This document shows positions 1 through 10,826 of a stretch of 64,000 bases of DNA, piece by piece. The notes under the pieces are model-generated. The model was not told the DNA's origin, ran no database searches, and saw only the letters and a list, made by a program, of their open reading frames with translations. Source of the stretch: Allacma fusca (Eukaryota > Arthropoda > Collembola > Symphypleona > Sminthuridae); contig OX359245.1 of assembly GCA_947179485.1 (NCBI GenBank), positions 37,001,067 to 37,065,066 of the forward strand. The letters are read 5' to 3'. The position numbers and the translations under genes are program-made. The number at the start of each line of letters is the position of its first letter. The stretch's first letter is position 1.

Positions 1-1189
1 ATACTCTATTATCGGTCAATTGGCTTGTTTAAGGTAGATTTTCATGGCATTAATAAACCCATGCAAGTTTATGAATTGTATTGTTCATTTTCTAAAACAA
101 ACAATAGGCATCTTTCCTTATGCGGAGTGGTTTAAAAAACTAATTGAGGTAACGAAGTTGCAATCATTCAACGCCGTATATTATAAAAGACCGCTTATGA
201 CAAAACAATGTGGAAAATACCTGTATAAGTTTCGAATGATGATTAATAGTGAACAATTGCAACCAAAAACAAAGATTTGCTAGATGAATTTTATATTTTC
301 ATTACAAATAATGAGTTGGTTATAAAAATTTTGGGTCGACTAAGAAAATTAAATCTTATCAGCCTACGTCACCTATTCTTTCCAAAATGAAAGGACACGT
401 TGTACAGGTATACTGCCAAATTATATCTTCGATTGTACAACCCTTAAACATGTACGAGTAAGGTATGTCAATTTGAAAATTCCCGCATTTTGGGTATTTT
501 TGTTTCAGGGTGAGAGGCAGAATATGACATATTGGGCAAGAAAATTCTGGGCATGTTCATTCCAGGTTGCTGTGAGTTTCGTTTATGTCGCAACACTAGA
601 TGTTAGAATTATATGATGTGTTAGCTTTCATCGTTTCAATTTTAAATTCACAGAAGTCTTGAAAACTAGACATAATGTTCGAGGTGTAATAGCAATGTGC
701 GAAATACTGCTTTTAATAAATTTGTGTGTTGATAATAATTAATAACACAATAATATTATGTTGTAGAATGCAAGCTGATTCAAATGTTTAGATAAATGAG
801 CTTGGATGTGAAATGCCAGATTGGACAATTATAATTTGTGAAACACCTATACAAGATGTGGCAATGCCTACATAATTAAATTATTCTAGAAAAACTATTC
901 TAAACTGTAGATGACGTAAAATGAACTTCTTGCAACCTGGACGTATGCGTGTACGACCGTACGTTGCATATTACCGATGGTGATCAGAAATGTTGAACTT
1001 TGGACTCATACTGTCATTTATTTTCATACATGAACACTGGAAAATACAACCTTGGTGGGACCTATCAGGAAAGCGTGCATTAATTTTTACTCAAGCTGTT
1101 TTTTCAGGAATTCGGGTCGATTCTATTTTTATTCTGCATGCCAGTAATATTATGAAGTTGCAAACTAAGTATTATTTCGACGTGTAATA

Positions 1190-1650
1190 AGCTGAACATA
1201 GAATTTAGCTTCGCATCACTTGAAAATGTAGTCCTCTATTGAAAATCCTCTATTGTTTGTTATAGCAGGGTGAGTTTTTAAGTGATCTGACAAAATGCAT
1301 TGCGAACATTAAATGCAACAGTAAATCAGTTCAGGGTTGCACAAACGAAAATGCCTTGTTTTATGTCTGCAAAGCTAAATATGACCTACATATTGTAGGG
1401 CATTTTCTGAATCTCGGCAGACATATTCGGTTGGCCATTTAAAATGTTCTTCAGTCTAAAAAATTCTAAAATCATACGTGAAAGAATTGAATAGATTACT
1501 TGGAATCCCTGTTAGACATATCGGGAGTGAAATCCGGGAATGTAGTAGACCTCAATAAAAATCCCTGAACAAGAGATAGCAGAAGGGGTGAATGTTTTTA
1601 ATCTCTTTATTTCTTTCATCTTAAAAAATTCTAAATACTGTTGCATCCTA
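1190..1650 (+). repeat. Copy of a family A 3'-flank module
   Basis: This stretch aligns by eye with 19030-19470, downstream of the IR gene at 16697. Shared landmarks in order are a TTATAGCAGGG-type motif, AATAGATTAC, CTGTTAGA.ATATCGGG, a CCTCAATA.AAAATC motif, CTGAACAAGAG and TCTCTTT.TTT.TTTCAT. It is best read as the duplicated downstream part of an IR unit whose coding part is not in the window. Confidence 0.55.
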
Positions 1651-1699
1651 CCAAAGATCTTCGATCTTCGCCGACAATAAGTTGGGGGAGATGTATTTT

Positions 1700-2180
1700 A
1701 AAAAATATGGCTTCTATTGAGAAAAAATTGTGTGTCCGGCAGAAAATTCCGTCCCACCCTGAAGTCCTCGGGACAAACATGTTCATCCCGATTACGTCCT
1801 GAAGTGACATAGGGACTAAATTGTTGTCCCTAAACTGTCTCGGAAACCTCGGGACGATAAGAATCCCAGTCTTTAAAAATACTTAAAATTCCAGTATTTC
1901 TACACAAGCATCTCAAATAATAGCGAAAGTATACTCAAAAACGTATTCTCATATAGGATAACAAATTTTAACAGAACAATTCCCGCACATGTTCATTTTT
2001 GTAGCGATAGTTAATTGTCCAGATATTTTTTTCTATCCCAATATACTGTTCCATCCAGCCCTGAAATCTTCGGGTAAAAATGTTCGCCCCTATTCCGTTT
2101 TGAAATAACTTACTACAAAATTGTTGTTCCGAAACTGTCCGTCCCGAATCTCGTTCCAGAACACTCAGGACGTCCCGTAC
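1700..2180. repeat. Interspersed CTCGGGAC/GTCCCGAA repeat, copy 1
   Basis: A non-coding stretch rich in variants of CCTCGGGAC, GTCCCG and CCCGAA in both orientations. The part at 1846-1925 (CTCGGGACGATAAGAATCCC and what follows) recurs at about 21015-21110, and the 1880-2000 part recurs at about 44330-44500. No termini or target duplication were found. Confidence 0.5.
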
Positions 2181-3137
2181 TGAACAAAAGCCCTAACACG
2201 AACATGTATCTACATAGTCATGAATACTGTAATCCTAAATGAGCAACAAAATATATTTATAAACCGATTCCTTGTAGACGATAATCAATCAATTGCTGTC
2301 AACGGTTGCAGATCTAAAAAATGCAGGCACTTACACATTATATTTTCTAAGCTTTTTCAGAGTGAAAGAGAGTTATTTAATGGTTCGGTTGCAGACATTC
2401 TGCTTATGGAAACATCTTCCTGCATTTCACGACAGGAGCTACAGTATGCGTTTTGAAAGAGAAACAAATATATCTAGGTATTGGAAACGACTAGGTATCC
2501 GACTATTACTGACACTTTGAACTTGTGGAAACTTATAGGGTTATTCGTCTTTTTATTTTATTATTGGAAGTTCAACTTCTTTGGAATGGGTAGAAAAACG
2601 TTGTTCGCTTAGTGTTGCTCGTTTTGTACAGCTTCCTCTCCTTTGATTTTGTATTTTAGACAATTTGATTATATGCACTTATCGCACTTATATATCTACA
2701 TATATATTACTAAAAAGAATGGTTACAGGGAGCGATTTTTATGGCATCCTGAAACTCCAACCAGCCATATGTCATATACATGTATGCGTGTTAACGTTTT
2801 TTAAATTTACACTCTGTATTGTAAACAACAGAGTAAAAAGTACAAAGACAAACAAAAACGCAGTTTGTTATTGCGAATTGATCAAATTATTGCATCTATA
2901 CTAACGAGTACCTACCACATCACCTTACATTTCCTTCGTCCAATACCATCAAGCCGGCAAAATTATTTTAAACCAATTGGTTTTTAACCTATAATTTAAA
3001 AGTATATAATTTTACATTTCCAGCAACATTTTAAAGTCAACCTGTAATTTGTAAAGTGAATATCCGCTGTTTTACTAGTGGTTCGTAATTCAGCAAAAGA
3101 CGATTTAACTATTAAGAAAATAAACAATTAATTAATT

Positions 3138-3250
3138 AAGCTGGTAAATTCTGGAGCTTTCCGGGGTCACTAACATGTCCTTCAAACTATAAAGTAGTTG
3201 AGGAAGTGTAACTACCGTTTCAATGTAAATAGTGAATTCCATTATTCAAC
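3138..3250 (+). promoter_or_regulatory. Conserved family A upstream block (orphaned on a pseudogene)
   Basis: The block runs AAGCTGGTAA - TTTCCGGGGTCACTAACATG - CCTTCAAA.TATAA - GAGGAAGTG - TTTCAATG - AATAGTGAATTCCATTATT. The same ordered words precede the other family A copies. Here the block joins directly to IR codons of about position 75, so the transcription start region, leader and signal peptide are missing. Confidence 0.6.
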
Positions 3251-3539
3251 TCTGGGTTACACTTCCCCAATATGGAGGCTATCGTGTGCTCAGTTATGTT
3301 TCTAAAACTATCAACCCTGTGCGGTGCATGGCATCTTTTATAATGTTTAGTACGTCTGTAGTGTATTTATGTAGGGCAACCCCAATAATTAGTTTCTCAC
3401 AACAGCTTTATTTTGTTCTGAATTAAATACATGCATAAACCGAGCAATAGTATTATATTCAAATCAACCAAAAGAGAGCAATCAACATGAATGAATTTAA
3501 CGGGATGGAGGTAAACATCAAACAAATCAGCAGTAGAAG
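3251..3539 (+). pseudogene. Family A IR pseudogene, 5' fragment
   Basis: Residues such as GYRVLSYVSK, RCMASFIMFS and a decayed TTAL(Y)F.L stretch match residues of about 75-180 of the intact gene at 22473. The fragment has lost the first 70 or so codons through a deletion that fuses the upstream block to the gene body. It is also frameshifted after FIMFS and stops at the start of a transposon at 3540. It continues at 7717. It is non-functional. Confidence 0.75.
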
Positions 3540-3951
3540 CCCTACTAGCACAAGTGACTCGGGAAGGCGCAGGAATAGCGCAAGCTGTTTGCGCTAGTCA
3601 GACGCAAGGTTTGGCCAAGTTTCCGATAAATATACTGCGCATGGGCTGTGGCGTTGATTTTGCGCCAGTAATTTTGCATTCCAAATGCGCACACAAACCA
3701 GCGTAACTTCTGTGCAGAAAATCTGCGGTGTCTGTATGCATAATTACCGCAGTATTTGGGAATGATGGTGGTAGAAAAAAATTAATATTAGTTCGGAGAG
3801 ATATATTGTGAGTGATATATTTATTTTTAACTAGTGGGCGCACGCCAATCATTTACAAGAAAAAGTCATTATTACTTGTTTATAACAATGAAGTGTACAG
3901 GATGCATAAGCACCTTTCACAGGCTAAATCAAAAGGAACAAGAACACACTT

Positions 3952-5775
3952 TTAAATTAAAATATTAATTTCATCTACATAGACCGCAGATAGATTATTG
4001 TAAGTTTTAACAATGTTAAGTAATTTGCTGTTTACTGGGTATCCATCTAGTTGCTCCGTTTTTTTGTGGAACTTGTAAGATATTTTAATTTTATCGTTGT
4101 CCTTATAAACACTAACAATTTTAATTAGTTTGCGATTTTTAATGTAGAAACAGTTATCACCAACTAATGAGCTAACAATTACATTACGGTATACGTACTT
4201 GTGTTTACCAATGAAATGATCACATTTTACCTCTGCTTTAATTTTCTTATTACAATTATCAAGTTCACCTTTACGCTTAATAACTTGTTCAACGCATTTT
4301 GACTTCTTCCGTAATATTGACTTCAGAGTTTGGTTGTAATTTTCAAAAGGAAAAGAGCTAAACGAATCTAAGCTACCAAATATTGTACAGGCATCAGCCA
4401 AATGTATCAGAGAATGAAAATTATAGACTAGAATTTCCTCCCCATAAATTTGTTGGGATTTAACAACAAAGTCTTTGAGCAGCTGTTTTGCAGCTAAATT
4501 AAAACTAGCATTATTTGCATTAGATTTCAAAAGAATAAAAATCGCACAATGTAGTAGCAAAAAATGCGAAACCTTGCGTTCTGTGAGGTGTGGTTTTAAA
4601 ATAACAATTCCAGTGTAAACCAAAAAAAGCCGGAATTCCGTTGCTTTGTAATTATCTAAATCTTTCAAAGATCTAGGTTTCCTAGCAAACTCAGAACAAA
4701 TATGACTCCTTAAAAATTCTAACGTGCTGGACATAATTACCTTTTGTTGTTGGGAACGTTTATGGGCCTTAAAAACTTTATCGTGTCCTGTCCATATACG
4801 GAGTAATTTTTTCATTACGCCAAACAAGACTAAATGTAAGTAGTCCAAAGGATTACCAGAAACTAAATCAAACGTTGGCATTACTATGAAAGGACAATCT
4901 CCAATGTGGTGTTGTGGCTGTTCTTTCATTCTAACACTAGTGTTGTTACGTAACGGGCAATTTAAATCCAAAAAAACTACACGACCCTTCCATGTACCTT
5001 CCACTGTACACTTATCACAACTGAAATAACTCGAGTGAGTTTTGATATTTTTAATGAAGGCCCTCGCTGGTGCATCGGATATTCATTAGTTGCATTCGTT
5101 CAGAAAATCTAAGAGAAATTCGCATGGGTCATTTGGTTTGCTATTTCCTGAGAAAATAGTGATTATAAATGGGCTGGTACTAATGTCCTTTAAGTAGCCT
5201 AAAATAGGCCAGAACTGTAAAGTGCTGCTTTTACTTAATGGTACTCCATCAATACCCACGTATAAAAGTAAATGAGGAGTTGGGATATTATTTTGGGCAA
5301 TTTTGCGAAAGCTATTTATTGCCTGCAGAATATTATTTGCAATGCCAAAATAATAATAACTACCTCCACACTTTAACCTTGCTTCCGTAAGACGTGGGGT
5401 TCCTAAAATTGTACGAGAATCTATATGAATATCTGCTGAGACTTCATCATGCAATAATTTGAGCAAATCGTTTAAACCAACGTGGGGAATATTATGACTA
5501 ACAGCCCAATTGGCAATACCAGCTTCTAACTTACACACCGAAAAATAATTATCTACATTTTCTTCACTAGAAACACACAAATCATCACTGCTTTGATTTT
5601 CTTCATTCCCACTTCCTGAAACACTGTCAAAGTAATCACTAATTTCGGAATTATTTTCCGGGTTCTGTTCGATGACTGAATTTGATGAAGTTGGTGAATT
5701 TGCTTCGATAGTTGACAAAATAGTGGACGCTTCTTTCGAAATCTTGCGCCTCTTTGTTCTAGCACTTTGAAACAT
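3952..5775 (-). pseudogene. Tnp2-type transposase, interrupted by in-frame stops
   Basis: The reading frame starts at an ATG at 5775 (MFQSARTKRRKIS). It shows an acidic N-terminus, then the Tnp2 hallmarks: DGVPLSKSSTLQFWPI, a DAPARAFIKN zinc-binding segment with CDKC, DYLHLVLFGVMKKLLRIW (the D-H-L-G-V signature) and FPFENYNQTLKSIL with the late acidic residue. Two consecutive stops (TAA TGA, about 5083-5088) fall in frame between LNECN and ISDAPAR. About 20 residues expected there are missing, so an internal deletion probably broke the gene. It would catalyse cut-and-paste transposition in the nucleus if intact. Frame and order are conserved on both sides of the stops, which argues for recent decay. 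An unrecognised intron is the alternative. Confidence 0.75.
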
Positions 5776-7352
5776 TTTCTTCTCTCCGGCGTGTCTCCCG
5801 ACCTCCTGCAAGATCGTTCGAGTTTCTGAAGAAGTTAATTATTACACCTTTCCCTTGATCGTCAGTTAAAGTTGAAAATGAGGGATTCTTTCGGACGGTA
5901 TCTAGTAAGCATTTTATGAAGGTGTAATAATTTTGTGTACTCATTAATAAAAGCACCTGCATAAATTTATTTTAATACTTAGTACAAATATACATAGTTG
6001 CAATTTCCTTACCCAAAATTACATCCTTGAGCTTCAAAGCTTGAAATCCAAGCTTTCCATTTTGTCCCGTGTAATTAATTTGGCGAGACAAGTCGGGGCT
6101 AATAATCTTGGCCAGGATGATTCGTGTTGATTGCTCAGCTTTTTTTCCCCCCGTAAGTGAAAATCTTTGAATCTGCAATTGTTTGTAATTTCACGTGCAA
6201 GTACAAATCTTACAATTTCGGAAATAATTTTAATCTGCTATATATGTATAATATATACTACTACGTATAATACTACGTTTAAAATGGCAATGTACCAATT
6301 TTAGTCGATTTTCAGGTGATTTTAACCAATTTTCAAAATCCTCTACATCGGCTGTAGTTTGAAGCGGCAAGTCTGGAATTCCCAAATCGTCGATGCTTGC
6401 GATTGCTTGCTGAAAAATCTGAAGCTTTTTTAGATCCTCTAATTCCTTTTCAATGGAAATGAGTTTGGTTATCACGACCTTCTGAAACTCTAAACCAATC
6501 AAAATATTAGGAAAAATTAATTGGTTACAAACAGTATCCGATACTAAACCATTGATTAAAAAATTGAATTGATCATACTCTTGTTCTCTTCTCTCATTTC
6601 CGCAAGAGAAATAGCATGTGCATCTGAGGCCCTTGCGTTGATGCTATAATCTACCCAAAATGTAAACCAGTATGTTAATGTTGTATTTCGAATTTCACGT
6701 TACCCGTTTTCATTTAAAAAAATACAAATCTTACCATGGACTTCGTGGTTTTCAAACACATTGTGTCCATCAAGTAGATCACTAACAAGGACGGATGTTG
6801 GATTTGCTAATTGATTGGAGGTTCCTGCAACTTCTTCGGAGGATTGTTGTAACAAGTGACTGATACTAGTCTGTTCAAAAGGAGACTTGGGTTGCTGATC
6901 AAGATAAGAAAGCTGGAAATCCGGATATTGCTTTTCATTTGGTCGTCGTTTCTCCTTCGGCGATTCTGCCTCCGCCCAGTCCGACTGCAATTCCGAATTT
7001 TTAAGTAACACTTGCTGAATTTGTTGTGCCCCTTCAAAGGTTTCTGTGAAATCAAGTGTAAATGAAAAACATTCACATCCCTTACAGTTTGTGAATTTAG
7101 ATTGTTTAAAAAACATTTAAAATATTTTATTCCGATTCCATGATATTGATTATTTTACATATGAATAAAACTTACCACATTTACTCCAAACCTTTGCTGT
7201 GTGAAACGGCCACTTGGAATTAGACTCGCTATAGTCCATTTAGTAGGAAATTGACACAAATTTTCGTCAGCGTTTACCCAAGAACGGGGAACAATCTGAA
7301 CCTTCTTGTTTTCCGGGAATTCCACAACGAAGTATTCTTTCAAAGATGACAT
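5759..7352 (-). CDS. DUF4806-type accessory protein of the CACTA-like element (spliced)
   Basis: This is a minus-strand gene of about five exons: roughly 7352-7176, about 7080-6708, about 6490-6240, about 6168-5985 and about 5955-5759. The N-terminus MSSLKEYFVVEFPENKK...VPRSWV is the module usually seen at the start of DUF4806 and BEN-domain proteins. The middle is acidic. The last exons hold the DUF4806-like core, with LPLQTTADVEDFENWL, RIILAKIISPDLSRQINYTG and GKLGFQALKLKDVI. A GTAAGT donor at 7175 supports the first exon edge. The other joins are by eye and not phase-checked throughout. Its 3' end overlaps the start of the transposase gene in another frame. Such proteins accompany Tnp2 transposases in animal elements. 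The molecular role is unknown. Confidence 0.55.
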
Positions 7353-7716
7353 CTGCACACTTAATTTATCTGTAGGTCTTCAAGTTAAAAGATGCTGACA
7401 TTTGTTTGTAACTAGCAACTGTTGAAGGTAATATCTCAACCATGCCGAAAGTTCAATTTGTGCGCATGCCTTGTCATGTGATTTTAATGCCAGAAATTCG
7501 CTTGCAGAATATGTGCCAATTTTGCGTTATTTTATCCGCTTGGGTATATTAGCTGTAAAACTGGCGCTATAATGATGCAAAAAATCCCATGATACATCGC
7601 GCATATTTCTGTGCTATTATAATGTGCTGTTTATATGCATCACTTTCTGCCCTTGCACATTTCCGACACCCAGGGCGTGGAAAATGCGCTGGCCCTACCT
7701 TCTTGTGCTGATTCCC

Positions 7717-8035
7717 AGTAGCAACATATGAATGGTTCACAGTTTGCTATAATTTCTTCAACAATGATTGGCAGATAATGATTTTGAACTGCAAATTGTA
7801 TGAATCAAATACCGGGTTGTAACGGCTGGGGCCTAAGTATGGACCAATAAAACCATTATTATTATTATTATGAATCAAATACACGCAAAGTCTGACGCAA
7901 TTTACGAAATCAGATTAAATTGCAGTTACGACACCGCATGTATGAATTTCTAAATGAAATCGAAATATTTCGTGGTACGACAGCCCATGACCCGGTATTT
8001 CGTGAAAAATCAGAGATTAAGAACTCTTACAAAAA
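7717..8035 (+). pseudogene. Family A IR pseudogene, 3' fragment
   Basis: This stretch continues the broken copy after the CACTA-like insertion. EWFTVCYN, LRHRMYEFLNEIEIF and PVFREKSEIKNS match residues of about 190-270 of the intact family A genes. A small retroposon tail (7813-7869) splits it, and an in-frame TGA follows. Similarity ends near 8035, before the pore region. It is non-functional. Confidence 0.75.
7813..7869 (+). mobile_element. Short retroposon 3' end with (ATT)n tail and 13-bp target duplication
   Basis: A 57-bp insert ends in ACCAATAAAACC followed by a short ATT repeat. It is flanked by ATGAATCAAATAC on both sides (7800-7812 and 7870-7882). A direct duplication of variable length plus a simple-repeat tail is the hallmark of target-primed reverse transcription of a LINE or SINE, here heavily 5'-truncated. 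GGGACCAATAAAATTC at about 55188 resembles its 3' end. Confidence 0.6.
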
Positions 8036-8157
8036 GGAAAATGTCTTATACGACAAACTATTCTACCAATTATTTCTTTCGTACATCACTCAAAAGGTAG
8101 GATTTTGGGATGGTACACGTGGATACATGCAAATCATAGCACTCCCACTGTTTCAGT

Positions 8158-9717
8158 TATAGCTCCTCACGAGTACGAGTAGATACTCGAGTTTCGAGTT
8201 CGAGTACGAGTACGGGTCGAGTACGGTATCAACTTAAATTGGTACTTGTACTCGTCGGTCCAGTATCCGTTTTCGTACTCGAACTTGAGTATATTTCTAA
8301 CGAGTATCAGAGCGAGAACGAGTACGTTCAAAGTACTTGAACCAAAGCACGAGTACGAGTTCGGGACATAAATTCAAAAGTACTTGAACCCGTACTTGGA
8401 TTTACATTTGATACTCGAGTAATTTCCTCCAGCACAAAGTCCACATCCATATTTCCTTGATTACAAAAAACAGTTGTTGTTATTCCGAAGCAAAAAAGGA
8501 AAAGCTGTTAAATTCAAAATTACTCCGAATAGCATGAAACGTTACACCTACAGCGTAAGTTATTGTTACAACTCCGAATTGAGTACTACTGCAGTTACTA
8601 ATTGTAAGTACTTACCTATCGCCGTAAAATATAATGGAACAGGAGAATTGAGAATAGGGCAGAATTAATGAAGGTTAGAATGAGATTGACCTGACTGAAG
8701 AGAATCCAGTCGATATGACTGGCAGAATCAAATCTTGATCTATTGTGCATCGGCATTTTAATCTCGTTGGATAAAATTTTAACTGCACTGTTCGTAAGTT
8801 GCAGTTACAAATTCTTGTTAGTTGAATCTACTATTTGTTTTCTATGTCAATATCTGTTAAACAAAAAATCATCGCTACGCGATAATTTGAGGCTTCGCGT
8901 AGGGTGGCGTCAGCCGCGGCCGTCAAAGTAGGAAAAATTTTCGTTTGTTTTTGAAAAAACTATCGAGCCGATTTTAACCAAATAAACAGTGACCATTACT
9001 TTTTACAAAAGCAATATTCACAAAAATTTTCATTGAAATCGACTCAGTCGTTTTAGAGATAACAGTCATTTGACATAAAGTCAAAAATTTCAAGAATTTT
9101 TCCTCAAACCCTATCGGGCCGATTTCAACGTCATATACAGTAGTCATTACTATTTACATAAGCAATATTCACAAAAAGTTTCATTGAAATCGATTCAGTA
9201 GTTTTAAAGATAACAGTCATTTGACATAGAGTCCAAAATTTCAAGAATTTTTCCTCAAACCCTATCGGGCCGATTTCAACCAAACACGAACTCAGCCTTA
9301 CTTTTGATACAAGTAATGCCCATAAAAAATTTCATTGAAATCGGTTCAGTAGTTTTTGCGTAATCGTGCGGAGGGACACACGGACGTACGGACGTACGGA
9401 CAAGGCTATTTTACTAGGGGGCTGACGCCACCCTAAAAATAACATCTAAAAAAAATTTCTTCGGTGTACTTGATACTCGAGTACGGTTCGAGTACGAGTT
9501 CAAGTACGGGTCGGTCGTTATAAACGTTTTATACTCGTAAGTACGGTCCAAGTTCGGTAAAAAATTTAGAAATATAATACCGTCCTCCGAGTACTGGATT
9601 TTTTATTTGTACTTGAATACACAAGTCCGGGTTAAGCGGGAATTTGACCCGACAATTCGAGTACGGTTCCAAGTACGAGTACGGTATGGATAACTACTCG
9701 ACCCGTGAGGAGCTATA
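8158..9717. mobile_element. hAT-like element with GAGTAC motif arrays
   Basis: The termini are inverted copies of TATAGCTCCTCACG. The flanks are the exact 8-bp duplication GTTTCAGT (8150-8157 and 9718-9725), the target length typical of hAT elements. Both end regions consist of degenerate GAGTACGAGTACGG-type words, and the middle holds unrelated sequence. A GGGTGGCG element (8902-9433) is nested inside. No transposase frame is present, so it is non-autonomous. The short frames at 8474 and 8743 look like noise. Confidence 0.75.
8902..9433. mobile_element. GGGTGGCG-terminal MITE-like element, long copy
   Basis: The 532-bp unit starts GGGTGGCGTCAGCC and ends with its inverse, and TA lies at each edge (8900-8901 and 9434-9435), as for Tc1/mariner-type targets. 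The interior holds a roughly 140-bp direct repeat (near 9060-9240) with wording such as TTTCATTGAAATCG and CAGTCATTTGACATA. A short copy lies at 52663-52850. Both copies have a similar left neighbour, TACGCGATAATTTGAGGC, so the true element may extend to the left. Confidence 0.65.
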
Positions 9718-9725
9718 GTTTCAGT

Positions 9726-10477
9726 ACTCCACTAGAATCATTGCGTCCGTACATCCGTATGTACATATGCAAAAACGGTATATTCACTCCATATTTAATT
9801 ACTTATCCATATGCATAAACTAGACTTGAGTTTTGCCATCTGATGCACATATGTTCAACATTAATAATTATCTACCCACACAAATATCAAATTTTGTCCA
9901 AAGGTAATCCCTTCAATATGTATATTAGTACTTTCTTCCTCAATAAATCATTCCAGCAGCCTGCATACCTGGCCCCCGACACAAATATCGCCAAATTTTC
10001 TCGAAAGGTAATCCTTCCAGTGTGTATGTTAATGATTTTCTCCTCAATGAATCCTTACTATGGGATTACGTGAATAGAGATTATTTGATGCTATTTCTTT
10101 GGGGGTAAATTATGGAATTTGTACATCAGAGGACAAAACTCGCTATGCTCGATGGATTCATTGGAGAGGAAATCATTAATATTCATAGCGGAGTGATTAC
10201 TTTTGGATAAAATTTGATTATATTTGTATGGGGTTGGGTTAATTAAGGATGTTGTGCACAGGTTTGCACAACTGAAATTGCCTTGACATTATCGGTTTTA
10301 TGCTTGCCTAAAATGCTCTGGCAATTTTGGCATTTTCATTTGATTACATTTTATGCTTCTATGACACATTGGGTATATTCAGCATATGGCAGGCATGTTT
10401 AACATATTCGCTCCAATATTTTCCATATCCATCCAAAAATATTACCTTGTCAGTGTACACGTGCCGCGCAATTACTT
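9726..10477. other. Gene-free stretch with an approx. 100-bp tandem duplication
   Basis: No gene is seen. The segment at about 9880-9960 recurs at about 9978-10055: CACAAATATC, AAATTTT, AAAGGTAATC, then CTTTCTTCCTCAAT versus ATTTTCTCCTCAAT. The rest is unremarkable AT-rich sequence. Confidence 0.5.
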
Positions 10478-10593
10478 AAGCTGGTAACGTTTTGCAAATT
10501 TTTCCGGGATCATTATCATGACCTTCAAATTATAATGTAATTAAATAAGTGCAATAACCCATTCAATGCCAATAGTGAATTCCATTATTTAAC
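10478..10593 (+). promoter_or_regulatory. Conserved family A upstream block
   Basis: AAGCTGGTAACG, TTTCCGGGATCATTA, CCTTCAAATTATAATG, GTGCAATAACCC, TTCAATGCCAATAGTG and AATTCCATTATTTAAC occur in the same order as before the other family A genes. The block lies about 350 bp before the ATG at 10827. A core promoter, or the start of a 5' UTR exon with the leader spliced, would both fit. No function is proven. Confidence 0.6.
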
Positions 10594-10826
10594 TATTAAA
10601 AATATTTAATTCGTTGGAGCCACGATTAAAATTATTTTGTATTACCACTGTAGGCAAACAAGTTCTGTATCTATAACCAAGCCGTTATTTCCCGTTATTT
10701 ATTGTTTTGTATTTACGCAAGTGTAAATGTACAATATTAAACACACCACAATACTACTGTGTAGCTTGAAAAAAACACCCTACATTTGATCAGTAATAAG
10801 ACCTTAAATCAGTAAATTCTTCAAAA

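Larger units (their letters stand above)
1..2990. other. Gene-free left flank
   Basis: No coding region is supported here. Open frames are short and match neither IR family. The stretch is built from pieces that recur elsewhere in the window: a 3'-flank module at about 1190-1650, a CTCGGGAC-type repeat at about 1700-2180, and a segment at about 2550-2690 resembling 14600-14740 (shared wording such as GTTGCTCGTTTTGT and TTTTAGACAA). This suggests the far 3' flank of another family A unit lying to the left of the window. Confidence 0.5.
3540..7716 (-). mobile_element. CACTA/EnSpm-like (Tnp2) transposon, decayed
   Basis: The element interrupts a family A IR pseudogene. It carries a Tnp2-type transposase and a DUF4806-type gene, both on the minus strand. 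The ends are given as the points where IR similarity stops. Both edges have AG, a possible 2-bp target duplication. Seven bases in from each end lies AGCACAAG in inverted orientation (3547-3554 and 7702-7709). Many TGCGC words occur in both subterminal zones, such as GCGCA near 3565 and AAATGCGC near 7682. The outermost bases do not pair well, so the exact ends are uncertain. Confidence 0.65.

Noticed and set aside
2220-2520. Two overlapping frames of 75-78 codons
   Set aside because: No IR, transposase or other motif; no support for a gene.
8870-8935. Helitron 3' end suggested by the TACGCG hairpin
   Set aside because: No CTRR terminus at the expected distance and no TC start was found; inverted GGGTGGCG ends with TA targets fit better.
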